Source of the DNA: CBDAQR01 sp965199055
Lineage (GTDB): Bacteria > Pseudomonadota > Gammaproteobacteria > Pseudomonadales > Halieaceae
DNA: 64,000 bases
Assembly (NCBI GenBank): GCA_965199055.1
Contig: CBDAQR010000003.1
Coordinates: 310,001-374,000 of the forward strand
Direction of reading: 5' to 3'
Shown: positions 51,503 to 61,065 of the stretch, one piece after another
How the letters are laid out: each line of letters opens with the position of its first letter
Numbering within the stretch: the first letter of the stretch is position 1
The notes under the pieces: model-generated
Databases searched by the model: none
Told to the model about the DNA's origin: nothing
Seen by the model: only the letters and a program-made list of their open reading frames with translations
Made by a program: the position numbers and the translations under genes

Positions 51503-52936
51503 TTGTCGCAAGCTGAGGCACCGAAACCCGCACTGACCTTCCTGCAAAAATTCAGCTACGGCCTCGGTCAATTTGGCTGGGCATCAAAAGACGTCTGTTT
51601 CCATTACTTCCTGTTTTTCTACTACACCCAGTTCCTAGGACTGTCGCCAAGCCTTGCGGGATTGGCGGCCATGTTGGCGCTGATCGCCGACGGCATCTCC
51701 GATCCCATTATTGGCCAGATCTCAGACAACTGGGCAGGTAAGAAGTGGGGGCGACGCCACCCCTTTATGGCTCTGGCGCTGATTCCCTATCTCGCCGCAC
51801 TGCTGGCGATCTTTAACCCACCAGACAGTCTAGAGGGTACCAGCCTATTCGTCTGGTACCTGTTCTTCGCCATCACGGTACGCAGTTTCCTCACACTGTT
51901 TACGGTGCCCCATATGGCACTCGGTGCAGAGATGACGGAAGACTATAGCGAGCGTACGGATATTTCCGTCTATCGTAATTCGCTGGGTTATATCGGCGGC
52001 CTGTCTGTACAGGTCATTGCCTGGTTTCTGGTGATTCCCGCCGCGACAACGGCAGGAGACGCTGGCGAGGGTTACCGCAATGTCGGCTTCGTTGCCGCCG
52101 GCCTCGCATTCCTGGGTATGAGCTCTGCCTTATTAGGGACGCGCAGCCGCATACCCTTTCTGGAGAAGACCAGCGACGCGCAAAAATCACGGCCCTGGTA
52201 CTACGCCTTTAAAGACATTGTCACGGTTATCAAGCACCCCTCTGCCGCGGTCTTGTTCTTTGCCAGCCTGGTGCTGACCACACAGATTGGCATTCAGAAC
52301 ACCATGCTGCTGCACGTAAACACCTATTTTTACGGCTTTTCCAGCGAACAAACCGGCTTCTTCATGCTGGTAATCTTTCTTGCGCTTTTACCGGCCTCCT
52401 GGCTCGCTGTGTATGGCACAAAATTCCTCGGCAAACGCCGTGCCGTGGTCAGTTTGGTGCTAGTGGTCGCCTTTGTTCATCCCATTGCTTCCCTGGCTCA
52501 TCTCTACGGTCTTGCACCGCCCACCAGCAGCACCGCTCTCGTTGTGTTCGTCTGTATTTTTGTCGTATTGCAACAAACCTTCTACATCGCACATATCAAC
52601 ATAGCAGGAGCCATGTTGCCCGACGTGGTCGATGAGATGGAGTTGCATACCAGGCTGCGCCAGGAAGGCATGCTCAATTCAGCGATGATGCTCACCCAAA
52701 AGGTCACCTTTGGTTTTGGCTCCTTTTTTGCTGGCCTCGCCATTGATTTCGCTGGGTTCGAAGGCGTACGCAGCGTGACAGACACCACCCCCGAGATGCT
52801 CAGTCGGCTGATATGGATCTACGGCCCGGGCATTAGCCTCCTCACGCTACTCGGTGCGTGGATACTCTCTCGCTATCGACTTACACAGGCCCGCTGTGCG
52901 GAGATTCGCTCGGAGCTAGCCACGCTTCGCGGATAA
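51503..52936 (+). CDS. GPH-family sodium/sugar symporter-like MFS transporter
   Basis: 477 residues, 12 predicted membrane helices. TTG 51503 is chosen: GGGAG sits eight bases upstream and the family-typical FLQKFSYGLGQFGWASKD follows closely; the large in-frame extension upstream is antisense to the neighbouring gene. The GPH signature is visible: LIADGISDPIIGQISDNWAGKKWGRRHPF. Relatives move melibiose, glucuronides or other glycosides with Na+ or H+. A glycosidase/TonB receptor locus lies about 2-7 kb to the right, a possible source of its substrate. Confidence 0.88.
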   Translation: MSQAEAPKPALTFLQKFSYGLGQFGWASKDVCFHYFLFFYYTQFLGLSPSLAGLAAMLALIADGISDPIIGQISDNWAGKKWGRRHPFMALALIPYLAALLAIFNPPDSLEGTSLFVWYLFFAITVRSFLTLFTVPHMALGAEMTEDYSERTDISVYRNSLGYIGGLSVQVIAWFLVIPAATTAGDAGEGYRNVGFVAAGLAFLGMSSALLGTRSRIPFLEKTSDAQKSRPWYYAFKDIVTVIKHPSAAVLFFASLVLTTQIGIQNTMLLHVNTYFYGFSSEQTGFFMLVIFLALLPASWLAVYGTKFLGKRRAVVSLVLVVAFVHPIASLAHLYGLAPPTSSTALVVFVCIFVVLQQTFYIAHINIAGAMLPDVVDEMELHTRLRQEGMLNSAMMLTQKVTFGFGSFFAGLAIDFAGFEGVRSVTDTTPEMLSRLIWIYGPGISLLTLLGAWILSRYRLTQARCAEIRSELATLRG

Positions 52937-52975
52937 AGCTGCTAGAATCGCGCACCCGAATTGGAAGCCCGTTCC

Positions 52976-54328
52976 TTGAGCGACGATCAGCCAAATACGA
53001 TAAATGCGAGCTCGGCCAGCGTATGGAAACTCGCCTGGCCAAATATCGTTTCCAACCTACTGATGACCACAGTAGGTTTTATTCACATAAAAATCACCGC
53101 CGAGCTCGGCACCGAAGCGGTAGCTGGCGTTACCACCGGGCATCGTATTTTCTTCCTGTTGCAGGCACTACTGATGGGTGTTTCGGTCGCCGCGACGGCG
53201 ATGATCGCACGTAGCTGGGGCGCGGGGGATCGTGATACCGCCGAACAGCTGACCACGACATCTTTGCTTTTGGGCATGACGATTGCCGCGGCTCTGACGC
53301 TGCCTGCCGTGTTGATGCCCATGCAACTCGCAGGCCTGTTCGGTCTCGATGAACTGACCACACGTATGGCCGCGGACTTCATCTTCTGGCTGGGCATCTT
53401 CAACCTGGTCTCTTCCATCATGATGATGTTGAGTACCGCACTCAGAGCCGTTGGCGACGTGATTACACCATTATGGTTTATGCTCGCCAGCAATGTACTG
53501 AATGTGATCTTTGCCTACCTGTTGGCCTTCGGCCACTGGGGCCTGCCCGCCATGGGAGTCGGCGGCGTGGCGCTCGGTGGCGGGGTGGCCAGCACTGTAG
53601 TGACACTAGTGTTTGCCCAGGTTTGGCGACGCGGTCACTTCCGTCTCGGCGCACCCAAGCGATTTAGAGTTAACTGGCCACAAACCCAACAGCTGCTGAA
53701 AATTGCCGGTCCCGCAGCCCTGGAGCAGGGTATTATCCAGCTCGCCTTCCTCGCTTTTCTCGCGATTGTCGCCGTATACGGCACCGCGCCTTACGCAGCC
53801 TACGGTATCGGGGTCACCCTGCTGTCATTCTGCATCGTAGTCGGCTTTGGTTTTAGCATCGCCACCGCCACTCTGGTAGGCCAGCATCTGGGAGCAGGCG
53901 ATACTGAGGGCGCATTGAAAAGCGCAAATCGCTCGTTACGCATGTCGATCATCGCCATGGCGGTGCTGGGCGGGCTGGGCATGTGGGGCGCAGAGCCGCT
54001 GGCCCGCTTTATGATCGACGACGCCGAAGTGGTGTCTTACACGGTCACATTTATTTATATCTTGGGCGTCGTGCAACCGTTAATGGCCATCGAGCTGACA
54101 CTGGGTGGTGCACTGCGTGGTGCCGGCGATACCCGCTACCCGCTTCTTGCCACCTTTTGCGGTCTTGTACTCGGCAGGGTGTTACTGGCTTTCATAGCGG
54201 TGTGGCTGGAGCTATCCGTGTACTGGGTGTTTGCGGTATTGATCGCCGACTACAGCATCAAGGCAATGATACTCGGCTGGCGCTATCGCTCTAGACACTG
54301 GCTCGATACCCACATCGAATTAAATTGA
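52976..54328 (+). CDS. MATE-family multidrug/metabolite exporter
   Basis: 450 residues, 12 membrane helices in two homologous halves. TTG 52976 is preceded by GGAAG at eight bases; TTG 52961 would add five residues. Family features are WPNIVSNLLMTTVGFIHIK, STALRAVGDVITPLWF in the first half and its echo GGALRGAGDTRYPLLATF in the second. The clade resembles NorM/DinF-like Na+- or H+-driven exporters. It overlaps the convergent TonB receptor gene by nine bases. Cargo unknown. Confidence 0.9.
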   Translation: MSDDQPNTINASSASVWKLAWPNIVSNLLMTTVGFIHIKITAELGTEAVAGVTTGHRIFFLLQALLMGVSVAATAMIARSWGAGDRDTAEQLTTTSLLLGMTIAAALTLPAVLMPMQLAGLFGLDELTTRMAADFIFWLGIFNLVSSIMMMLSTALRAVGDVITPLWFMLASNVLNVIFAYLLAFGHWGLPAMGVGGVALGGGVASTVVTLVFAQVWRRGHFRLGAPKRFRVNWPQTQQLLKIAGPAALEQGIIQLAFLAFLAIVAVYGTAPYAAYGIGVTLLSFCIVVGFGFSIATATLVGQHLGAGDTEGALKSANRSLRMSIIAMAVLGGLGMWGAEPLARFMIDDAEVVSYTVTFIYILGVVQPLMAIELTLGGALRGAGDTRYPLLATFCGLVLGRVLLAFIAVWLELSVYWVFAVLIADYSIKAMILGWRYRSRHWLDTHIELN

Positions 54329-56953
54329 AACCTTGAAGCCCAGCGAATATACACGGCCAATAGAAAAACTGTGGCTCATGTCGATGCCATCGAAATCTGC
54401 CAGATAAGGCGGCTCTTCATCCGTAATGTTGTCGACATTGAGTGAGACGCTGGCGCGATCGAAAAGGCCGGTAACGGGTAGCTCGTAGTTCAGATACAGG
54501 TTCGCGACGGTAAACGAATCGAGATCCGTAGTGCCATTATCATAGCCGTCCTTATACACCACGGTTAACGCACCCTGCCATTGCTTCCAGTTAAAACCGA
54601 GGTTTCCATTCAGGCTCCACTCGATAGCATTTCCTTCGTCTAGTTCATCCACGCTTTCCCCTCCGGGAACGGGTGTGGCCTCACGTTCCAGCACGTAGTT
54701 ACCCGCCAGACTAGCCGTCACTAGCACTTCTGAGATCAGGAGTGCCTGCGTCAGCTGAAAGTCCACACCACTGGTTTCGATCGAGGCGAGATTGGTGCGG
54801 CGCGCATCCGTGATGAGATAGGGCGTGAACGGACCGGCATAGAGGTCTTCGATGGACTCGAACCCGTCGTAGCGATACCCATCCAAAATCGCTTCCGCCT
54901 GCTGCTGGGTGGGATTGGTCACGTAAAACTGTTCCAGCGAAGGATTAGTAAAGAACCACGGTTGGAAAAATGGCACCACCGAAATCGCATTCTCGTAGTC
55001 GATGTCGTAATAGGTAGCGCTGATCCGAAGACCGTCCCCCAAATTAATGTCCCAGTCAAACCCGAGCGACCAGGTATCCGCTTCCTCAGATTCAAGTTCG
55101 TCGCCACCGCCGGCAAGCAGGATTGTGGGTCGCACCACATCGATCTGGCCGGCATCCGGTGCCAACCAGGGGCTGACTGGAATATATTGGGCTCGACTGT
55201 CCACAGACTGACCGCTGTCCGCCAAGTTCGGCGCCTGAAACGATGTGCCCCAGTTGCCGCGCACGAGAAAAGACGGTGTGGGTGACCAATTGAAACCGAT
55301 CTTCGGGTTCGTCGTATCACCGACATCGCTATAGTCGTCATAGCGAGCGGCTAGGGAAAAATCGAGAGCGCCTATGGGGGAACTCGCCGCTAGCGCAGGC
55401 AGGAACAGCTCGCCGTAGAGAGACTTAACATCCCTGTCAAACTTGTTCGTGTAAAAGGTCGGCGAACTGAAGCTGGTGTCCGTCGCCCATTCCGGCTCTG
55501 TTTCCTGCTCCAAGTATTCAACGCCTATGGCAAGCTTGGCTTCTCCGGCCGGGAGCTCTATCAAAGGACCATCGGCAACACCGCGCAGCTGCAGTACATC
55601 CTGATCCGACCTTCCCCAGCCTGAGACATAGTCAGTCAAGCGGTCGATAACCGCCGGATTGGTCTGCAGGACAGCGTAGGGATTAATAGCAGCATCCACC
55701 GTCGTTGCCACCAGGGCCTCTGCCTCATAGTCACGGTCAATCCCACCGGTCCGTGACTCATTTTCACTCGCTCCGTAATTGACGCCCAGGCTAGCCAACC
55801 AGCCATTAGTGAGTGAGAACTGCAGCATGGCCATCACATTGTACGACTCGTATGCACCAGTGCTCGGGTAGCCGCCACCGAAGACCTCTTCGTAACTAAA
55901 CTCCACATTGTGGGCGTTTTCACCACCCAGGGGATCGAAGAACGGGTTAGCAGAGCTGATGCGCCCTCCTCCCTCTACCCCCGTGCTAGCACCGCCATTC
56001 TTTCCTTCGAAGTCTACATCCCGATCGGAATAAATCGCCGACAACTCAAACCGCATGCGCTCATTGAGTTGATGATTGAGTGAAGCAAACACTGTACCGC
56101 GCTCTTGCTCCGGCACCATCGAGATCAAGTCGGTCGGCTCACACAGATTTTGGCCCGGTTGACGGGTATCCATCCTGTAAGACTCCCCACCGACAATGAT
56201 GTTACCGGGTGTGCAATTTGAGATGCGAAAATCCTGACCGCCCTTTGCGGTGTGGTTGCCGGAAATCCAGCTTCTGTCGTCACCCGTCAGTGAATCGTTC
56301 TCAGTCCAGTACAGTGAGATCAGACCGCCGCCGCCCTCCCACTGGGTACCCGCGGTCAAGGTGTATTCCTTATTGTCATAGTCGTCACCCCGACCGTACT
56401 TCCCAGCAAACTCAACCCCCGTAAACTCATCACGGGTGATAAAGTTGATTACGCCACCGATAGCGTCCGAACCGTAGAGCGACGAGCCCCCGTCCGGAAT
56501 AACCTCCAGCTGCTGCAGGATTGCTGGCGGGATCACCGATGCATCTGGCGTCGTTTGATTAATGCCCGCGCCCGGTAGCCGCCAGCCATTCAGCAGCACC
56601 AGGGTGGTATTGCCACCCGAAGCGCCAAGACTCCGAATATTCGGCCGATTGATGGGCAGCCCAAGCTCCGTAGTCGGGACGGGCAAGGTGTTAAAGAAGT
56701 TGGTGACCTGGGGCACCTGGGCAAGCAGCTCGTTCGCTGATGTGACACCCGTGGCCTCAATCGCTTCACGGTCCATGTCCACCACATTGGTGCCAATGGG
56801 TGCAATGCCGCGAATTAGGGTACCCGTGACAGTCACCTCTTCGAGCACCGGGGACCCTTCTGCGTCTGACGCATCTTGTCCGAATGTTGCCAGGGGGAGA
56901 CTGACTCTTAACAGCATTGTCAGACTACTGACTAAAATCACGCGCTTTTTCAT
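54320..56953 (-). CDS. TonB-dependent receptor of the glycosidase locus
   Basis: 877 residues. A signal peptide and the TonB-box region VLEEVTVTGTLIRG precede a plug with NIRSLGASGGNTTLVLLNGWR and EVIPDGGSSLYGSDAIGGVINFIT, then a full barrel ending YSLGFKVSI. The GTLIRG/LVLLNGWR form is the subgroup often tied to polymer or glycan use in marine gammaproteobacteria. Four bases behind the GH106-like gene, so co-transcribed with it; import of its product oligosaccharide is inferred. Confidence 0.92.
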   Translation of the reverse strand: MKKRVILVSSLTMLLRVSLPLATFGQDASDAEGSPVLEEVTVTGTLIRGIAPIGTNVVDMDREAIEATGVTSANELLAQVPQVTNFFNTLPVPTTELGLPINRPNIRSLGASGGNTTLVLLNGWRLPGAGINQTTPDASVIPPAILQQLEVIPDGGSSLYGSDAIGGVINFITRDEFTGVEFAGKYGRGDDYDNKEYTLTAGTQWEGGGGLISLYWTENDSLTGDDRSWISGNHTAKGGQDFRISNCTPGNIIVGGESYRMDTRQPGQNLCEPTDLISMVPEQERGTVFASLNHQLNERMRFELSAIYSDRDVDFEGKNGGASTGVEGGGRISSANPFFDPLGGENAHNVEFSYEEVFGGGYPSTGAYESYNVMAMLQFSLTNGWLASLGVNYGASENESRTGGIDRDYEAEALVATTVDAAINPYAVLQTNPAVIDRLTDYVSGWGRSDQDVLQLRGVADGPLIELPAGEAKLAIGVEYLEQETEPEWATDTSFSSPTFYTNKFDRDVKSLYGELFLPALAASSPIGALDFSLAARYDDYSDVGDTTNPKIGFNWSPTPSFLVRGNWGTSFQAPNLADSGQSVDSRAQYIPVSPWLAPDAGQIDVVRPTILLAGGGDELESEEADTWSLGFDWDINLGDGLRISATYYDIDYENAISVVPFFQPWFFTNPSLEQFYVTNPTQQQAEAILDGYRYDGFESIEDLYAGPFTPYLITDARRTNLASIETSGVDFQLTQALLISEVLVTASLAGNYVLEREATPVPGGESVDELDEGNAIEWSLNGNLGFNWKQWQGALTVVYKDGYDNGTTDLDSFTVANLYLNYELPVTGLFDRASVSLNVDNITDEEPPYLADFDGIDMSHSFSIGRVYSLGFKVSI

Positions 56954-56957
56954 CCTG

Positions 56958-59900
56958 CTATTTCCTCAGTATTTTCACCGGACCAGCCAGCCCTGCCTCA
57001 CCCAGATGCGCCTCGAACTGCTCCAGCTCTTTGTCCATAAGCGCTTTGGAGCTGACCAGCGAATTTCTCAGAGCCGGCGTAATCTGCACCTGCAGCCGAT
57101 TGGCACCCGGCTGCACCGCTTCAGTGATATCAAACAGAAACGGATCGAATGATTTCAGTGGAAGGCGCTGCCCATTGAGCTCGACATGGGCGATACCGGA
57201 GACCCTTCCCAAATCGAGCACATACCGACGTCGCTTCTCATCCGCCTGTAACACAAACGACATCTCATACAGCAGATGTACCGGGTCGCCATCTAGATAA
57301 GGCAATTTGCGTATCATTGAGAGTCCGGGCGTGACAGCAATAGTGTCCGCAGCTGTGCGGACAATCCTATTGCCATCAAGCATGGAGACCAGTTCCGCAT
57401 CCTCAGTCAGCACCGACAGCGATCTTCCAGATGGCGCCAGCTCGGCATCTGTAAACAAGAGAAAGCGCGACTCCAGGGGCATCAGCGACAATTCGAATAC
57501 GCCTTCTTCGGTAGGCTCCGCCGCCCACAGCGCGCCGGAGGCGGCGTCGAACCAGTAGGCCCGCGCCGGCCGTATATTTGACGCAGGAATCAAGCGTGCA
57601 CTTTGCGCCTGCAACGAGCGATTCACCAGCAAGTGCGACTGGTTGGCATCCGGGCCGCGGCGGCTGAAGCGGCGCACATCGCTTGAACCATCTACCTGAA
57701 GCCATGCCTGTATTTTTGCGGCCAGTTCTGCACCACTGGCGACAGTACGTCCCTGCGCCAACCGACCCACTCCCGCAGCTACCTGCTCATCTCTCTCGGC
57801 ATATTGTGAAAAGCCAGGCTGGCGATTCGCCAATTTGCCCAGGAAGTAAACTGGCAGCCCCTCCGCCGTGATGGATGCAAGCGCCTGCACAGACTCGAGT
57901 GGCATGGCCTCTACGTCAGGCACCAGCACTGCCTGATGATGAGCCGAGTGGACTTTACCCGCTTGCAAGGCGTGACCATTGACCCAACTCCAGGTAATAC
58001 CGCGCGCGTCGAGCGCCTTAAGCGTCGGTATCAGGCGCTCCAGCCAGACCAGGCGCGGGTCCTTCTCTCGAGGGAGGAACTTAATGAGGGGCATGTCCAC
58101 ACCTCCCTCCTTCGGTGGTCTGGGTCCGTCACCGGGCAACATGCCGGCGAACAGAAGCTCTTCTCCGGCTAAAGCCGAATCCTCAATTGACTTGGGGAAA
58201 CCCAGGAAGGGGTAATACACCAGCACGTCCACACTCGGCTCACCTGCCTGCAGGATATGCTGACTGCGTTTTATGTAATCATTCAATTCCGGTAATGCAG
58301 TCCAGGTCGGTGTGCTGGGACCGTAGTTATCAGAGAAGCCACTGGGGTTTCCCGGGCCCTGGAACGGGTACCAGCCCAACCAATCGAAAGTTTGCTTGTA
58401 GGCTTCATGCTCACTGGTATACGGGATACCGTGAAAAATCACTTGGTTTACTCCCGACAGGAACAACAGGTCAGCGCCGGCCTTGATATGTCTTGGCGTC
58501 ACAGCATAGGCACGTTTGCGCCACACAAAGGATTCCGCGCTGACTACAGGCCTTTCGTAGAGTAGTCCCGCGGCTCCCGCTAGCTTCATAACCAACTCGG
58601 AGCTACTACCCCACAAGTGCTCGGTTTCCGGTATGTGATTGGCACCAAGCGCTCGAATGGTGTCCATCTCGAAGCCGTAGGTTTGTCCCTTGGACACCAG
58701 CCCACGCTGTTCGGCCCAGTCCATGGAGTTTTCAGCAAAGCGCTCGATCACAAGATCCGATAAGGTCAACTGGTAGTCGTAGCGAATACGTTCATCGCTT
58801 TCGTCAATCAGGAAACTTGGCGCAGAAGTATTGCGGCCGACGTCACGCACAAAGAAGTTATCGTAGGCATCAACATACACAGCCGGAAGATGTGGGACCA
58901 AGTCATAGCCCCGCCGTGCAGCGAAGGCATCGAGAATATCTTTGGATGCAAGTCGGTCAAGCTTGAACTCAAGGCTGTCATTAAAGAAACCCTTGAAAGC
59001 CCCGCCATAGTGGCGAGTCAATCCGGTGCGACTACCGAAGGCAAAGTCATAATGCGCACGCACGCGTTCTAGATCCAGGTGATCGATCACATAGCCCGGC
59101 TGCTCTGCGGCCACCAGTGTTGGCGCTTCGCCCGAGGGCATGAGATAACTGGCTATGATAACCCACTCCCCTTCCGGCACCCGCCACTTAAGTTGGCCAC
59201 GCTCAACCCTGTCTGTCAGCACAATGATAGAGCTGGCGTCTAGCTCTAGCGTATCGGTCGCATCCAATGGATTGCCCGCTCGGTGACCGCCACGCACTTG
59301 GGCGGCGTGCACAGCAAGCAGCTGCCGTTGTTCTACGGCGAAGTGGCTAAGCTCCATACCAATAAACTGTTCAGCCACTGCCATCAGATAGTCCTGCACT
59401 GATGGCGATGGCAAGGGCAGATCGACCTGCTTAGCCGCACCGCCACTCACAAACCGTTCCCCGAAGCGCAGCTTCCACAGGCCGTCCTCTAGTCCTACCT
59501 GCGGTCCGCCCGCAGGCCAGCCGCTGAGGTGATTTAGGTATACCTGCATATCCAGGTCGTCTGCGCAGTCCATGAATTGCGCAAACGTAGAAAACCACTC
59601 ATCACTACCAAAACCGTTGATTCTCTTTTGTGTTGCCCGCTCCTCGATGGCCGCCAGCCCAGCGTTGAAGGGCTGAATCTCTACGCCCCCAAAACCCGCC
59701 TCACGCAAGTCCGCAAGCTGATCACAGGCAGAAGCTGCGTCTACGTCACCGCCCGGCCACCACCAGCGGGTCCAGGCACGAAATCTATCCGGCGGCTCTG
59801 CGAGCCGCTGGAGGTTCAATACCGCTTGTTGATCTCGAACTGGACTGGCCCGCACGGGGTTAGGCGCGGGCTCGGCGTAATCGCGTATATCTGAGTATTC

Positions 59901-60029
59901 CGCGGCCTCAGGCGCATCCAAATTGTTCCTGATCTCACTCATAAACCAGCCGACAGCGAGCGCGACAAGCAATAGCAAGGCGAGCGGGGCGAAGAGCAGG
60001 TATTTGAAGAAGGCACGAGCAGCGGTCAT
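56958..60029 (-). CDS. GH106-like glycoside hydrolase, membrane anchored
   Basis: 1023 residues from ATG 60027-60029; an ATG at 60071 is possible, but starting upstream would place the operator-like palindrome in coding sequence. A single N-terminal helix (FFKYLLFAPLALLLLVALAV) anchors a large extracytoplasmic enzyme. The N-terminal TIM-barrel-like part has TRWWWPGGDVD (about 87-97), GGVEIQPF, GFFNDSLEF and NQVIFHGIPYTSEHE, which resemble alpha-L-rhamnosidases of GH106. A C-terminal beta-sandwich (YVLDLGRVSGIAHVELNGQRL) suggests carbohydrate binding. Catalytic residues were not assigned; another glycosidase specificity is possible. Confidence 0.75.
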   Translation of the reverse strand: MTAARAFFKYLLFAPLALLLLVALAVGWFMSEIRNNLDAPEAAEYSDIRDYAEPAPNPVRASPVRDQQAVLNLQRLAEPPDRFRAWTRWWWPGGDVDAASACDQLADLREAGFGGVEIQPFNAGLAAIEERATQKRINGFGSDEWFSTFAQFMDCADDLDMQVYLNHLSGWPAGGPQVGLEDGLWKLRFGERFVSGGAAKQVDLPLPSPSVQDYLMAVAEQFIGMELSHFAVEQRQLLAVHAAQVRGGHRAGNPLDATDTLELDASSIIVLTDRVERGQLKWRVPEGEWVIIASYLMPSGEAPTLVAAEQPGYVIDHLDLERVRAHYDFAFGSRTGLTRHYGGAFKGFFNDSLEFKLDRLASKDILDAFAARRGYDLVPHLPAVYVDAYDNFFVRDVGRNTSAPSFLIDESDERIRYDYQLTLSDLVIERFAENSMDWAEQRGLVSKGQTYGFEMDTIRALGANHIPETEHLWGSSSELVMKLAGAAGLLYERPVVSAESFVWRKRAYAVTPRHIKAGADLLFLSGVNQVIFHGIPYTSEHEAYKQTFDWLGWYPFQGPGNPSGFSDNYGPSTPTWTALPELNDYIKRSQHILQAGEPSVDVLVYYPFLGFPKSIEDSALAGEELLFAGMLPGDGPRPPKEGGVDMPLIKFLPREKDPRLVWLERLIPTLKALDARGITWSWVNGHALQAGKVHSAHHQAVLVPDVEAMPLESVQALASITAEGLPVYFLGKLANRQPGFSQYAERDEQVAAGVGRLAQGRTVASGAELAAKIQAWLQVDGSSDVRRFSRRGPDANQSHLLVNRSLQAQSARLIPASNIRPARAYWFDAASGALWAAEPTEEGVFELSLMPLESRFLLFTDAELAPSGRSLSVLTEDAELVSMLDGNRIVRTAADTIAVTPGLSMIRKLPYLDGDPVHLLYEMSFVLQADEKRRRYVLDLGRVSGIAHVELNGQRLPLKSFDPFLFDITEAVQPGANRLQVQITPALRNSLVSSKALMDKELEQFEAHLGEAGLAGPVKILRK

Positions 60030-60064
60030 GGCGTTTAGTACAGCGCTAATATTTTTATAATCTC

Positions 60065-60092
60065 CATTCATTAACCACTTGGATAATGAATG
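60065..60092. promoter_or_regulatory. 28-base near-perfect palindrome, probable TetR operator
   Basis: Outer arms CATTCATTA and TAATGAATG match over nine bases; inside them CCA and TGG also pair, with one mismatch between and a two-base centre. It lies in the 117-base gap between the GH106-like gene (left) and the esterase-TetR pair (right). Size, symmetry and position fit the binding site of a TetR dimer pair, and the nearest such regulator is the one encoded by the right-hand unit. Confidence 0.7.
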
Positions 60093-60146
60093 TTTATGGA
60101 TCATACTGCCTCGATATTGAGAGGGCAAGCGGGAGCAGCAAAAACC

Positions 60147-61049
60147 GTGAAGATCGAACGTCTGGCGCGAGCTCTATTACTGATCTGCTTTTGGCAGGGA
60201 GGCGTCGCCGCGCAAGAAGAGACAATTCAGCTATGGCCGAATGGCGCACCCGGCAGCGAGCACTGGGAACAGGTGGAAACGGAAACCCTGGACTTTCTGC
60301 CTCACCGCGTCGTACGTAATGTGGTCAATCCTACGCTGCAACCATTCCTGGCTGCCTCAGAAAACAACTCAGGTGTGGCAGTGATTGTTGCCCCGGGCGG
60401 CGGCTTTCAATTCCTTTCCATCGAAACAGAAGGGACGCAGGTGGCCGAATGGCTACAAGAACAGGGCATTAATGCTTTTGTACTGAAATACCGACTCGAT
60501 GAAACAGCCAAAAACGATAGTATCTTCAAACTCCAGGTTGCCTGGATGTTCTTCTCGGCCATGATGAGGGGTGACGAGTATCCCGAAATTCCGTTGTCCC
60601 AGACCCAGCCCCTTGCAATTGAAGACGGCATGGCGGCGGTTCGATACATTCGTCAGCACGCTGACAAATGGGGTATTCAGTCCAACGCCATAGGCATACT
60701 TGGTTTCTCGGCGGGCGGCGCAGTCGCGACCGGTACTGCTATGCGAGGCTCTGACAGCAGCCGCCCTGACTTTGTGGGTTCTGTCTATGGTGTACCCGAT
60801 ACAGCCAGCGTTCCCGAAAATGCCCCACCCCTATACATCGTAGCAACGAAAGACGATCCGGTGGTTCCCTGGCGGCTAAGCGAGCTACTGAGCGAGCGCT
60901 GGGAGAACTCTGGATACGACAGCACTTTGGTCACCTATGCCGATGGCGGACATGGCTTTGGTATGCAGGAGAAAGGCGCCAGCAGCGATGACTGGATCGA
61001 AGGTTTCCACCGCTGGCTTTTAGCTAAAATAAGGAATGAAGCGAATTGA
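60147..61049 (+). CDS. Secreted alpha/beta-hydrolase, acetyl-esterase-like
   Basis: 300 residues from GTG 60147, which opens a clean signal peptide (VKIERLARALLLICFWQGGVAA); ATGs at 60090 and 60096 would bury it and overlap the palindrome. The catalytic triad is visible: Ser in GFSAGGAVATG, Asp in TKDDPVVP and His in DGGHGFGM, with an oxyanion region VAPGGGFQF. The layout IQLWPNGAPG is typical of carbohydrate acetyl-esterases/BD-FAE-like enzymes. Next to a GH106-like glycosidase, removal of acetyl or similar esters from the glycan is a reasonable inference. Confidence 0.85.
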   Translation: MKIERLARALLLICFWQGGVAAQEETIQLWPNGAPGSEHWEQVETETLDFLPHRVVRNVVNPTLQPFLAASENNSGVAVIVAPGGGFQFLSIETEGTQVAEWLQEQGINAFVLKYRLDETAKNDSIFKLQVAWMFFSAMMRGDEYPEIPLSQTQPLAIEDGMAAVRYIRQHADKWGIQSNAIGILGFSAGGAVATGTAMRGSDSSRPDFVGSVYGVPDTASVPENAPPLYIVATKDDPVVPWRLSELLSERWENSGYDSTLVTYADGGHGFGMQEKGASSDDWIEGFHRWLLAKIRNEAN

Positions 61050-61065
61050 TACCGAGGCAACAACC

